DNA from: Laburnicola sp. R22_1
Taxonomy: Eukaryota; Ascomycota; Dothideomycetes; Pleosporales; Didymosphaeriaceae
NCBI GenBank assembly: GCA_014281115.1
Contig: JACONQ010000006.1
Span: forward strand, 3,596,001 to 3,660,000
Length of the DNA stretch: 64,000 nucleotides
Reading direction: 5' to 3'
In this document: positions 53,149-64,000 of the stretch, one piece after another
How positions within the stretch are numbered: position 1 is the stretch's first letter
Layout of the letters: each line of letters opens with the position of its first letter
Position numbers and translations under genes: made by a program
Notes under the pieces: model-generated
Database searches by the model: none
What the model saw: the letters and a program-made list of their open reading frames with translations, nothing else
Told to the model about the DNA's origin: nothing

Positions 53149-54469
53149 ATGGACGTCATCACCCCAATCAACTCTTTCTTGCAATACCTCTTGGGACTCG
53201 CCGGCATCCTCAGCTTCGCCTTGTATGCTACGGTGTGTGCGTATGCGCAGCCGTGCATCTGGGCTGGCAAGGTCATGTACGACGGACTTGAGATCGTACA
53301 CCAAGTGTAAGTCCACGTATTTTATTGACGCCAGAGTTTAATTAACGCATCGTAGCCTCATTTCCTCATTGACGAGCATCAAGCGCTCCGAATACATCAG
53401 TCTTGCGTGTCTCCTCGTGCTCCTTCTCTTCTTCGTCGTCAAGCTTCGCGAGCAACCGCCCCACCGCCATGAAATCTCTAGATTGAAGGCAGACATGGAC
53501 GAAATGATGAAAAAGAACGCGCTACTACAGCACCATGTCGCCACACTCACAACTGTCTGCAGCGACGTCACCCCGCTCAGACACCAAAACGCCCTTCTAC
53601 GCGAAGAAATGGCTACGCTGAAAGAAGCCCACGACGACATCTCCACGCTCAAAGAAGACAACACCGTCCTAAAGCACCAAGTCGCCACACTCTCCAACGA
53701 CCTCAAAGAAGCCACCACGGCAAATGAAACCGCGCTCCAGAAAATGACCGTTGCCACGCTCACCACCGACGTCTCCACCCTCCAAGACGAATCCGCGCAG
53801 CTAAAGCACCAAGTCGCAAAACTCACCAGCCACACCAAACGCAAGGCCAAATTCGACGGCAAAAAGATGCTCCAAGTCGGCGAGTCCCTCGCCATCCTCA
53901 CCAACGCCAACATCCACTTCACAACCCTCACGCGAGCCCTCATCGACGAACAGAACGACCTCTCCAACGAGCAAAACGCCCTCTCCAACAAAATAGCCGC
54001 CCTCCACAAAACCACGTCCAACAAATTCCTCGACGCGCACTTCAAACTCAACAAGCACGTCCGCACCTTCCGCAACGACATCGACTTCCTCCGCGACATT
54101 CTCAAAGAAGACATCGAGCCCCGCGTCCTCGCTCTCGACCGCGTCGTCGTCCTCCTAAGCGAGCACAGCGACGCGCAGACGCTGATGACGTTCGCAGACG
54201 ACGTCATGCCTAGGCTGCTTGCGCTGGAGAAGACGGTCGTTGCGCTGCGCGGGCATAGCGATGAGCAGACGTTGAGGGTATTCGGGGAGAACGTTATGCC
54301 CCGGCTGCAGGAGGCGGAGAATGCGATTGCCGTGCTGGGTCAGAGGAGCCGTGTTGATACTATGAGTATGGTGGAGGTGGGGCAGGATGTGGTGGAGAGG
54401 TTGGTTGCGCTGGAGAGGTGCGTTGTTGCTTTTGCGCCTGAGCGGGGGGTGCAGCGTGGTCGGAAGTAG
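53149..54469 (+). CDS. Membrane-anchored coiled-coil protein
   Basis: Exons 53149-53306 and 53356-54469 with a 49-nt intron (GTAAGT...CGTAG) give 423 residues. The intron joins HQV to LISSLTSIKRSEY in frame. Two hydrophobic segments (LLGLAGILSFALYATVCAY; YISLACLLVLLLFFVVKL) precede a long coiled coil from about residue 85 to 280. The coil has near-repeats of the form LKHQVATLS / HHVATLTTVCSDVTPL / LKHQVAKLT, suggesting internal duplication. The last third has two further similar blocks (LMTFADDVMPRLLALEKTVV and LRVFGENVMPRLQEAENAIA). No enzyme motif is seen. A tether or scaffold role is possible but unproven. Confidence 0.75.
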
Positions 54470-55006
54470 GCTGGGTTTCTTGTCTGGTTTGGGTTTTGCT
54501 TTTGGTTTTTGGTTTTTTGGTTTTTTTTGGGGGACGATACCCGTCTGCTTATTGTTGTTTGTTGTTTTTCCTCTGCGGGTTCTTCATCGGTCAGTCATGG
54601 CGCGTCGGAGGTCATGTTTGAATCGGACACCCCCCCTTCCCCCCGACTTGACGTGTTTTAGACAGTGTCTTGTTTGATTATGTGCGAAATAGTAAAAGTT
54701 TTTGATGGTCAGACCTTGCTCTTGTTGTGCTTCGGGTACATGTTAGATTTGCATATGTATGCATGGACTTCGATGATGATGTGTTCAGCCTTGACAAGAT
54801 ATTTCAGAGGTCGTGTCGTCTTCTCATGTTAATTTGCACAATGGTCTGGCATTTGTCTGCAGATACAGGGACTCCAACACCACAATAGTACCTCCTGTGT
54901 TGCCCCGCTCCACGTTCCGTAACCACTCGAACTACTTCAAAATCCCCCCCGACGAAACTCAGCCATCTCTCTTCTTGCCGTCAGCCGAACCCCAAACACG
55001 CCAAAC
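54470..55006. other. Intergenic spacer
   Basis: 54470-54560 is T/G-rich, like a 3' UTR. No supported gene. Confidence 0.5.
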
Positions 55007-55919
55007 CTAAGGAAGATTCGTAGGCGGGTGATTCGCATGCCAGCGCGCCATGCGCTGCCACAAGTAGCAGCATTTGAAGTGCGCCTGCTGGATCGTGGAG
55101 GGTAGCGGAGTGTGAGGAACCCGGAAATCGATGTCCTCCTGCGGTGCAGAGCTGGGATTGGTGGCCTGGCGGCTGTGGTGTGTGTTAGCTTTGCCGTCTG
55201 GGGAGGGAATTGGTGGTGTGTACGTATTATCTTGGTCTTTGATGTGCTCCTTTGGGCTCTTCACCAACAGGCTCAGCAACCTTTGCTCCTTTGATATCGC
55301 ATACGCGGCGTCTTGGTTCTCATCCGCCCGTGGTCCGGCTTCATGGTCGCTGAGCTGGGCTCTGGGGTGCTTGTTAGCTATTCCGTATGTCAGGGATACT
55401 ATACTGCACGTCGTGCCACTTACCCGAGGGATCCATCGTCTTCATCTTCGTACTCATGCTCACCCTCATGCTCACCCTCCACCATCCCTCCCACCTCAAC
55501 CCCATCCCCAGCCCCGTCCTCCTCGCCCCCCTGCACACACCCCCCACAATACCTCCACCCCCTCATCACGCCCCCCTCCTCTTCGTCTTCTTCTGCCCCT
55601 GCCACACCGTATCATCCCCCCTCGCCAACCCCCCCTCCCTCACCGGCTCCCACCTCGCCCTAACCCACAACTCGACCCCAACCCCATGCGCCGCAACCCT
55701 CTCCCCACCCGCAATCTTCCTCACCGCAACGCGCGCCTCCTCCGTGCTGAAAAAGACGCGCGCCCGCTCCGGACGCTCGTTGCTGATGTCCGTTTTGTGC
55801 GCGTTGTAGCGTGCAAAGGCGCGGGTTATGGTGGTGCCGTCGACGCCGAGCGGGAAGCCTGTGATCACGAGTTTGGCGGCGGAGCCGCCGGGGGGTTTGG
55901 ATTTGGGGGTGGGGTGCAT
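55007..55919 (-). CDS. RRM-like protein, exon structure partly unresolved
   Basis: ATG 55919 opens a frame with an RRM-like fold: KLVITGFPLGVDGTTITRAF (RNP2-like strand), then ERARVFFSTEEARVAVRKI (RNP1-like) and VELWVRARW. It stops at 55566. Downstream on the same strand an acidic frame (55605-55420, GEHEGEHEYEDEDDGSLG) joins by a good intron (GTAAGT...AGCTAACAAGCACCCCAG) to AQLSDHEAGPRADENQDAAY and a C-terminus ending AHFKCCYLWQRMARWHANHP (stop at 55007). A further intron may remove part of 55170-55225. I could not find a clean splice from the RRM frame to the acidic frame, so there is either an unusual intron or a frameshift. RNA binding is likely; the target is unknown. Confidence 0.55.
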
Positions 55920-56665
55920 TGTGTGTGTCTGTGCGGTTTACCTTTCGTTGCGGTGGTTGGTTGAGTTTGTTTGTGGGTGTGTTTGTGTGGGCGTGTTTGT
56001 GTCGGGTGGGTGGGGTGCGGGAGAGGTGGAGAGGATTTACGTGGCGAGATGATGAGTGTGGTGGGGGGCTTGGCGTTGGTTAGTGCGGTGAATGGGTTTG
56101 CGTGTGGGAAAGAAAGTAGCAGAGAGGGGTGGAGTGGCGGTATTTGGTGAACAGGGTTTATTCATTCATATCCGTTTATAGTTAACGTAACCTTTTACAG
56201 ATTATAAGACTTAATAGCACACACAACTAAGGTTCAATAGCTAAAGTACGTAAAAAAAGGGCGCGGTTAGGATCGACCACAGTGGGGAGCCGAAGATGGA
56301 GGAGGCCTCGGGAGTCTCTTATATGGGAGTTGGACGTTTTTTCAGTTACGGTCGTCACATGTTAGTGCAGTCCGGTTCGGGTCATGATTATTTAGACGCT
56401 TGAGATAGTATCTGGAATAAACAGTTTCAGCATCTCCAGCGGTGACAGTTTATGTTTAGGTGCGCAATTCCAGTCAAAATTGCTCCAGTGTTAATACCGA
56501 TTCAATTCCATAAACAACACCATCTTCCCATGATCCATCACCAACTACATAACCCATCTATCCATCTTGCCTTCACCGCACTTGTTGCCATCCAACGCCA
56601 GATGTATCACGTGTCTCCCAGCACAACCTCGGAATCCTCGCAACAAGCCCCAAATCCCCCCACCC
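55920..56665. other. Intergenic with repeat B
   Basis: T/G-rich leader of the RRM gene (55925-56060), then repeat B (56155-56296). No gene seen. Confidence 0.5.
56155..56296 (+). repeat. Repeat B, unsplit copy (empty site of Copia-B)
   Basis: GTTTATTCATTCATATCCG, AACCTTTTACAGATTATAAG, ACTTAATAGCACACACAACTAA, GGGCGCGGTTAGGATCGACC. It aligns with 16841-16932 joined to 28194 onward, without the element and without RIP changes. Confidence 0.8.
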
Positions 56666-58007
56666 CTAAAACGGATACAACGCCTTAACATTCGCTACAT
56701 CCCCAGGACTCATCCTCCTATTCTCCGCAAGAAGCGCCACCAGATTCGGATTCTGCGGATTCTGCCGATACAACGGCGCCAACACGGCATCCGGCCTGCC
56801 CAAGTCATTGTCATTCATCGAGTCATAAAACGCCTGATTCGTCCCGTCAAACGACGAATACTGCATGATAGACATGAAGTCGTACGGCCCGCGCTGCAGG
56901 CCCAGCCGCCCCGGCGTCTGGTCGCCGATGACGAAATTCGACCCCTCGAAGCTGAACCACTTCGCCCACTCCTCGTTTGTGCAGATGGCGTTGCGACGCG
57001 CGGCTTCGGTCGTGATGCCGACTTGGGCCATGGAGGGGTCGGCGGCGGCGTCGGCCATGGCTCGCGCGTAGCCGCGCACGTTTTCGCACTTGTACACGAC
57101 GTTTTGGTTGCGGTCTCGGCGTTGGTGCTCGTGGAGGAGGCCGAGCACGTGGAGGAGCTCGTGCACGTAGTCGTAGGTGCGGGCGGGCGCGAGGCCTGGG
57201 TTGTCGGCGTTGGGGGTGAGCGGCGTGAGCAGCATCCTGTGACGGCCGGCTGAACCGCCTTGCCAGTAGCCGACGACGCTTTGGTAGGATCTTGCGCCTG
57301 CGACGTTGAGGTGGATGGTCACGTAGTGCTCGGGTACCAAGGGGTTCCAGGTACCTACGTACTCCATAGGGTTGCGGTAGTCGGATCTGTAGCAGTATTG
57401 ATTCATGTGGCGGAATTGGATACGGTGGCCAGACGAGGCGCTAGGGGGGCCACCAAGTGCGGCCATCAACTGGTTGACGGCGTGAGTTATGCCTACGTAC
57501 AGAGCCGTCTGCGCGGCCGGATTGGCGAAGCAATACCAGATTGTGGAAGTGGTTCCCTCCCTTGGCCATCTGTAATCAGCTGGCGACCCGGACTGGGGTG
57601 CCGTATAGAACCCGCGTCTCGCAATGGGAGGCAATGACTTGGGATCTCGAGATGGGGTTGTGAAATTGCATCCCTCACCGCAGCACAGCTCAAGAGGCCC
57701 ATCATTGTTCCAGGTTATTGCAGAATCATGCCCGGGGGATGGGACAGCATGGTTGTCTGTGTGCGGGTTCGGAGTCGTAATGGTGCAATCTTGCTCCGAG
57801 CAAGCGTGAGCGGTATTACTCAGGTTGTAAACGCTCGTATCAAATCTACATGTCACAAGTTATTGCTTCGCTCGATTCGAGAGTGGTCTTTTTAACATAC
57901 CCGTTCGCCTCTGAGGAAGTCTCTGCCGACCGTGCAATGCCAAAAGGAACCGCCAGTGCCCCAGTAATGAATGTAGATGCGATAACAAGCACTTTGAAGA
58001 TCTTCAT
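56666..58007 (-). CDS. Secreted astacin-type zinc metalloprotease (M12A)
   Basis: Exons 58007-57901 and 57845-56666 with a 55-nt intron (GTATGT...CATGTAG) give 428 residues. MKIFKVLVIASTFITGALAV is a signal peptide. The zinc site reads HELLHVLGLLHEHQRRDR (H264, E265, H268, H274), matching the astacin pattern HExxHxxGxxHExxRxDR. The Met-turn YDFMSIMQYSS supplies M363 and Y365. Cys-rich segments near residues 50-95 may be part of a prodomain. The C-terminus ends soon after the domain (DVANVKALYPF), so no extra CUB or EGF modules follow, unlike many animal astacins. It would cleave proteins outside the cell. Confidence 0.9.
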
Positions 58008-58825
58008 CGTGATAATGTCTCTGTAGAAGTGGTACCCAAAAGTCCGTAAGAGAATGGAAGATCGTCGAAGCGGACAAGTCAGGAGTTGAGTCCCAACGCG
58101 GAGAGGGCAGACAAGAAAAGTTTTCGCGGTAATGACCAGTTATGAGCACAGTGGGGCTTTCGAAGCGCTACCTGATCTAGGCAGAAGCTAAATCATGACT
58201 GTGAAAGTACCTCAGCTGTCGGTGGTCGAGCACAATGTTGGCTGGTTTCACAAGACCCAGCAAATGCCCAGCTTCCATGGCAGCAAGCCTTTCACTAATA
58301 ATTCGGACAGTCCCTGACGTGTATTAGTCCCCGTCCATATCATCCTTCAAAAGTTACAAATCCGAGACAGTAAACCAAGGACCCAAGCGCATATCCCACA
58401 CAACAAAAGCGCAGGGTGAGCACACCACGTCATAACACCGCACTTAAATCTCCACCGTCACGTTGGGAGGAAGCAAACTTTGTAAAACTGGAAAGGAGAA
58501 AAATGTATGGAAAAGACAAAGGTACCTTACCTCAACGCTCACATCCGACGTTAATATTAGCGCCAATCTTCCAGCCAATCAGCACTCAAGAACCCCACTT
58601 TTCTCTCAGTATGCAAAAAAAACCACCCATCTTCAAGCTCACAATATTGTAAACCACGTCATATTAGAAACATTGCAATAAAAAGAGAGGCATAGATACC
58701 GCACCACAACTATAATAATGACAATACAAACAATGCTTCACGTTAAACCTCCATAGCCACCTCATTCCGTCCCAATCCCTCCTCCTTCCTTCCTACAAAT
58801 TCCCAAACAAGACCTAATATCCACC
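58008..58825. other. Intergenic; promoter of metalloprotease
   Basis: Two overlapping 70-80 codon plus frames (58416-58681) show no domain. Nothing else supported. Confidence 0.5.
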
Positions 58826-61800
58826 TCAGACCTGCTGCACCCCAACATCATCAACATCAAGAACCATCCACCCTTCAGCATTCGCTCCAGCCGGCACGCC
58901 TCCCTCGCCATCACACTTGGCTCTGATTCTCAAATCCTTGCTAACCTCCTCCTTTGTGCTCCCCGCAGTAAACACTGCCTCCCTCTGCAGACACACCTCC
59001 TGCGGGCTGACGGGGGCCCCGTACACACTGTCATCGCCTATCAGATACTCCACCGTGCACTTGGCCAGCAGGTTAGCCTGACGGTTGAAGCATGTCAGCT
59101 TGTACTGCTTCCCAGGGCAGAGGGTAAGTGGCTGACTCAGCGTCAACGAGCGGCCAGGGGCAGCGGCGAGGACACGTGCAGATTGTGTGGTGCCAGAGTT
59201 GGTATTTAGTGAGGATTGGGTGCGGAACATGATGGTGTCGTCGTTGGGCTTGACGGTCCAACCAAAAGCTGCGTTTGTGGGATCCAAAAAAAAGTCGGAG
59301 TTGACAACCATGTTCGAGGGGTCGGCACACGCTTGATCAATCTGCTCTTGTGTAGCAATCTCGCCGGAGCGGCGGTATGAGCGTATGGTTGCGGTTGCGG
59401 AGGGGGTTGGAGTGGAGTCGGTACTGGCGGCGGTGCCGATGCTGAAGCCGATGCCAGTGCCAGTGGGCAGAGTGACGTTTAGAGTGAGCAGAGTGAGCGG
59501 ACCCGAGGCGGTAGACTCGCAGGTCGAGGGTGAAACGGTCTCATAAAATACCGTTGTAATGACAGTGGAATGCGGAATGGTCAAGAGCGCGGTAGCTGTT
59601 GGACAATCCTCTGCACTGCTGTTTGCTGACAGAGTTGGCACACTTGATGGTGCCGACGAAGCGATCGGGAAGAGGCTTGTCGAATTTGCGGATGATGCAG
59701 GAATCGAACCAGTTCCGGTGCCCACAGCAAGACTAGAGTTGGCGGCTGCTGTTTGGAAGCTTCCAGACGTGGTCTCACTTGTCGACAGTGGAGCCGAAAC
59801 GTTGGCAAAGGGTGCCGGGGCAGAGCTGGGACTGGTAAAGAGAGGGACGGATGCGGTGCCTATTGGGACGCTCGAGTTGGCCGCAGGTGGAATGCTGCCC
59901 ACTGGGGCAGTGCCTGTAGCAAGGAAGGCAGTAGAGTTTGCTGGCGACGAAGAAACGGAGCCGCGACGGGGCCCTTCAGAAGCTGAAAAATTACCCGTCG
60001 TTGGGATAGAAGATGGGCCAGTACCACTAGGCGCCGCTATAAGAGGAATAGAAGCGACTACGGGCGGTGCTGCGCCTGGCATCGAGACATTGGCGGTAGG
60101 TACTGGCGCGGTATCAGATAAGGTAATGTTGCTCGTGAGAGCTGGCGCAGTACCGGATATGATGGGAGACGACGATCTTGAACGTCTACGTCGGTCATCC
60201 TCGTCGTTGTTGAAAGCCCCTCCAGTAGTACCGCTTGCAGTGGGGAACACTGTGCTCGAGTTTGCAGAAAGTGGTGGGAGAGTGACGGAAGGTTGCTCAG
60301 TGCTTGCTGGGGCGGTGATGTTCAGGGAAAACGAAGCCGCAGACGAAGTCTGTACTCCGTACCCACCATAGGGCAATATTGGAGGCGGCGGAGGAGCAGT
60401 CGAGTTTGCAACTGGCTGTGGGCTACCAGTGACAATGGGGTTGCTGAAATCGTCCTCGGGAGCCGTACTTGGGCTCGCCGTAAGGCTAGCTGGCGCACTC
60501 GTGGTCAAGTTTGCAGTTGGCGGAATCGCACCGCCAGTTCCAGTAGACAAGAGGATTGTAGTGCCTCCAGAGAGCGAGAAATTCAGAGCCCCTGAAGAGA
60601 CAGGTACTGTACCAGTGAGGGTAGAGTTGGGCGGCGGAGGTATCGCGCCATTTCCAGAAGCTACAGACAATACGGCAGTTTCACCAGAAGCGATGAAAAC
60701 ACCAGTACCGGTTGCGACAGAACTGTTCAAAGTCTGAATAGGTGTCGCGCTCACTGGTGCAGGCAACGTTGCATTCGCCAAAGGTGGGATCGCACCCGTA
60801 GATCTAGCCGGCCGTCCGTACCCAGATCCTCCAACTACAAACTTTGTTGTCGTCGCAGATGAGAGAATGACGGTCTCGGCGCCTGAAGATGCCGAGAATA
60901 GTGAGTTGTCACTAGCGACAGCGCTTGCAAGTGTGTTTGAAAAGGTACCATTGGTCGGCAAAGGGGGAATGGATCCAGAACCGCCAGTGCTGTATCCTGT
61001 GGACAAGCCACCAGCTGTCGAAAACGCGTTTTTGCCAGACACTACTGTAGGGCCTGGCTGGCCGCCACTGCCCTCTGTAGCATTAAAGGTCAGGTTTGTG
61101 CCTGAGACTGATAGAACAGCGCTACCGGAGAGAACCACGGTGGAGCCGGTGGCAATTGGAGGAATGCTGCCACCACCTTCGGTGAAACTGGATGTGGCGG
61201 CGCCACCAGAGACGGTCAATGCCGTGAAGCCTGTTCCCAATGGAATGACTGACGTCTGATTGACAACGGCCTCCGGGCTCACAGTTGGCGAGGGGCCCTG
61301 TGCACCTCCACCTGCGGTCGCATTCAACGTTGCCGTCGAGTAAGCAGTAGTAAAGACCATGCCGCCACTAGTCGCCAATGCTGGGACCAAAGTCATTTTG
61401 GCGGTGCACGCCCATGAACTTTCATAGATTGCCCACCATGCGGTAGAAGAAGCTCCCAGCTTATACCAGGTGTAGAAGACCCATCCATCAGACCTGGTGG
61501 AGTCGCTCGAGTAAAACGTCTCGGAGACGCCACCAGTCGCGAACCGCGTTACTAGTCCAGGTGTCGAGAAGGAAAACCCGGCTGCCACGACTTCTTCCAC
61601 AAGCTGTGCGGTATCGACCGTCGAGTTGCCTGGCCCATCGATTACATCGACCGACTGGCATTTGTCCGCCTTGGAAGACACGCCAGTCAAGAGTATAGTA
61701 ACGGTTCCAGGGGCAGAAACAAACCTCGAGGCTACGCCGTGAAGAAAACATTGGCCATCGGAAGCACCAGCGTTTGGTACAAACGCGGCTGATTTGCAAA

Positions 61801-62976
61801 GCTGTCTCTGGGCGACATGATTGACAAGTGAGCACTCTGCGGCGCAGGCCGTCTCATTGGCAACGTTCGGCAGCGCAAAGATGATGTTGGTGTCTTCAAT
61901 GGCAGTATCGCACAGGACCGAGTATTCATATCGTAAATCGCCAACAATAAATTGAGGGTTCAGTCCATTGGCTTTGGGATCCTGGACACCGCCCTTGGGG
62001 CACTCAAACGGGATGCCAATCACAACGGGTACGGAGGGGCCTGACTGAGCGGTCGGTGTTGATACCGGTGGAACTGAGCCACTCGCTATAAGAGTGATGA
62101 GCGGCGGGCTCGTAATGGACGCAGGGACTGCTGCAGAGCTTGTGCTGTTGAAGAATGGGGGTATCAAGGCCGCCGTGCTGGAACCATTGATGGCAGCTGA
62201 ACCCAATGGAGATGCACTCGGGTTCGTGGTCTGGATAGAACCTGAGGTAATGTGTGTGCTTGTGGCGTTGCCCTTTATCCAAAATTTGTCAGCTGTGCTG
62301 TATTGGCAAGAGAATGGTAAACTCACCTGTGTTGACGCCGTGTTGGTAAGGGTGACTGTCAGCGGCGCGACCGTCTCGCAGGAACAGGCATTTCTCAAGC
62401 CCAAAAGCGCCTCTTGCGTATTGGCGTTTGGTGACAGAGTCACGAAGGCCAGAGCATCGGTCCCACTCTCCGCAATCTCTGCAACAATGCCATCGGCAAC
62501 GGCAAATTTGGCGGCGGCTCTCTTCAGGACAGCGACAGGAGTGATTGTTGCCGTGTCCGTCACGGTCTGTGTAGTCAATATCTGGAGAGTCTCGGTCCAT
62601 GTCGTCGTATTGGTGGTAGAGTTTGTGCTGAATTTACGTTAGACGGTTACTTGGTATGCAACGACAAGACTTACATGGTAGAGACGTATTCAATTGTTGT
62701 AGTTGCTGGAGGTATAGCCAGTAATTCGTTGCAGAGAACCTGCACGGCCGTAGACGGTCCGCTGTCGAGTATCTCAATATAGGGGTCATCCGTCGGGCAA
62801 GCCGGGTCTGAAAATATCGACATTTCTTGCCTCTTGCCAAAGACTTTGTTCAAGGGCCATCGCTGCAGGATGCCTTGGTGTGCTGCATTGGGGCCCTGCT
62901 GGGTCACCCGGGCATCGATGCATGTGGAAAAGGAGAGGATGGCGGCCGAAGCCAACAATGAATGAGAAATGTACAT
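58826..62976 (-). CDS. Large mucin-like secreted surface protein, about 1367 aa
   Basis: Exon 1 is 62976-62675 and exon 2 is 62627-58826, with a 47-nt intron (GTAAGT...TCTAAC...TTCAG). A signal peptide (MYISHSLLASAAILSFSTCIDA) starts it. A Cys-containing segment resembling a PAN/apple domain follows (CDTAIEDTNIIF...CAAECS...CFLHGV). The middle (about residues 550-1180) is low-complexity Ser/Thr/Gly/Pro repeats with many NST/NSS sites and recurring GSIPP and ANSS units, fitting heavy glycosylation. The C-terminal ~170 residues (NMVVNSDFFLDPTNAAFGWT...CPGKQYKLTCFNRQ) look like a beta-sandwich, carbohydrate-binding-type domain. A 54-nt stretch at about 62275-62328 (GTGAGT...GCTGAC...AAAG) may be an extra in-frame intron. 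Likely wall or matrix adhesin; no GPI signal at the end. Confidence 0.8.
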
Positions 62977-64000
62977 GATGGAGCTCTCGAGCGAGTGAGA
63001 GGTGCTCCGATCAGACGACTAGAGATTGTCTAAAGAGACTCCTGGGAGGAGATGGCCGTCCACGACCTACCAACACTGCCCTTTTAAGGGGCGGCGATGC
63101 TCGAAACACAAGATGGGCACGCTTTGCCATTCTGACAGCCACTGAGATTATTCCCACATTGAGAACGCGCCTTGCAGATGGGATACGACATAGGGAGTCG
63201 GAGGGGGGTTTCGCGTGAAGCGTGTGACCTTGCGTGGAACCAGCACTGAGATATGCTCATGATTCTAGAGTGCTGATAATCCCGCATCTGGGTAGATCTG
63301 GGTGATGAACCTCCAAGCGCGCTGGAATGTCGAGGGCGGTCGCCAAGCTCCCTTGCCCGTGCGTGTCGCGAAGGGAGGGAGCGCGCCGGGACGCGCTACT
63401 AGGCGTTGCACTTGGGGACGGAAGAGGAAAAGAAAGCCAGGACAGCAGGATCATGAGAGGGAAGCTAATATTGGAAGACCCGATTTGAATAAGACGACTA
63501 TGCATTCGACTGGGTGTGACGATGGTTGACGGTGCGCGATAAGAGATCGACGGCAGGAGCAGCTCTCGAAGACAGGCGCGATGATGCATGGCAGGAATGA
63601 GTAGAACGGATGCGAATCGTGTTCCAGGCGGCCCAGGAATTTGTTGAGGGAGTGAATGATGATGAAAGAGATTTGGGCGTCGTGGTGGTGGTAGTGGTGG
63701 TGGTAGTGGTGGTGGTAGTGGTGGTGGTAGTGGTGGTGGTAGTGGTGGTGGTGGTGTTGGTGAGATGGCGGACGAATCAGAGCGCGTCCACGGGTCGGGG
63801 GTTGTCACGTGCATGTCGAGGAGAATCGGGCAGGAACCACCAACCTCGCCCGTATTGCCCGCCGCAGCATGCCGTGGCTGTCCGTCTGCGCATCCACACC
63901 CGCTGCATGCCCGTAATCCGGCCCCTTCGTCTCGCCCGCGCATTCGTAGCTCGCCATCCATCCCCCCCATCCCGCGGGCCCACGCCTCCCCCATTCCATG
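62977..64000. other. Upstream region and unassigned right edge
   Basis: Promoter side of the mucin-like gene, then no convincing gene. A 245-codon minus frame (63257-63994) runs through a microsatellite and is Pro-rich for that reason; I do not call it. Confidence 0.5.
63681..63757 (+). repeat. (AGTGGTGGTGGT)n microsatellite
   Basis: About six units of 12 bp, G-rich on the plus strand. Confidence 0.9.

Noticed and set aside
52928..53341. 137-codon plus frame before the coiled-coil gene
   Set aside because: The spliced frame starting at 53149 explains the region better; this frame has no features.
63257..63994. 245-codon minus frame
   Set aside because: Its length comes from the microsatellite (Pro/Leu runs) and it starts at the window edge region without other support.

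Overview
This window is nuclear DNA of a filamentous ascomycete (Pezizomycotina). I suspect a dothideomycete, but only on general grounds: gene style, Copia load and repeat-induced point mutation (RIP). Genes carry short introns (about 45-160 nt) with GT..CTAAC..AG signals. Household proteins have clear fungal counterparts (Gpi16, Luc7, Mak5, Trm7). Repeats show C-to-T and G-to-A decay.

Regions. (1) 1-32 kb is a transposon-rich, partly RIP-mutated region. It holds two unrecognised nuclear-type genes (1-1302, partial; 12983-14311), four Copia-class LTR elements, a truncated FAD monooxygenase and a small two-exon gene. Copia-A (3004-9095, minus) is complete but dead, with TSD TTTGA. Copia-C (10013 to about 12985, minus) keeps one LTR and lacks its 5' half. 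Copia-B (16933-28188, minus, TSD ATAAC) is dead and split by Copia-D (18023-23956, plus, TSD GTTAA), which has LTRs identical by eye and one open 1750-codon gag-pol frame. (2) 33.8-36.4 kb has a secreted GH11 xylanase and a convergent membrane-protein gene with an internal templated duplication. (3) 36.5-38.9 kb is a repeat block with an extreme A+T core. (4) 39-64 kb is a normal gene-dense arm: GPI16 and LUC7 (divergent), a pepsin-like protease, a conserved secreted protein of unknown function, a DUF1769 protein, MAK5 and TRM7 (divergent), a coiled-coil membrane protein, an RRM protein, a secreted astacin-type metalloprotease and a large mucin-like surface protein.

How parts relate. Gpi16 (GPI anchoring), Luc7 (U1 snRNP), Mak5 (60S assembly) and Trm7 (tRNA methylation) are housekeeping genes in two head-to-head pairs. 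The xylanase, two proteases and the mucin-like protein form a secretome scattered among them. I see no operon-like pathway and no biosynthetic cluster.

The strongest observations concern transposon history. Two dead elements are precisely delimited by TSDs, and each has an unoccupied related copy of its target repeat elsewhere in this window. In Copia-A the protease, integrase and reverse transcriptase aspartates are all changed to asparagine, as RIP would do. Copia-D sits inside RIP-ruined DNA yet looks untouched and possibly still competent. All exon boundaries are my own reading, without transcripts or database searches.
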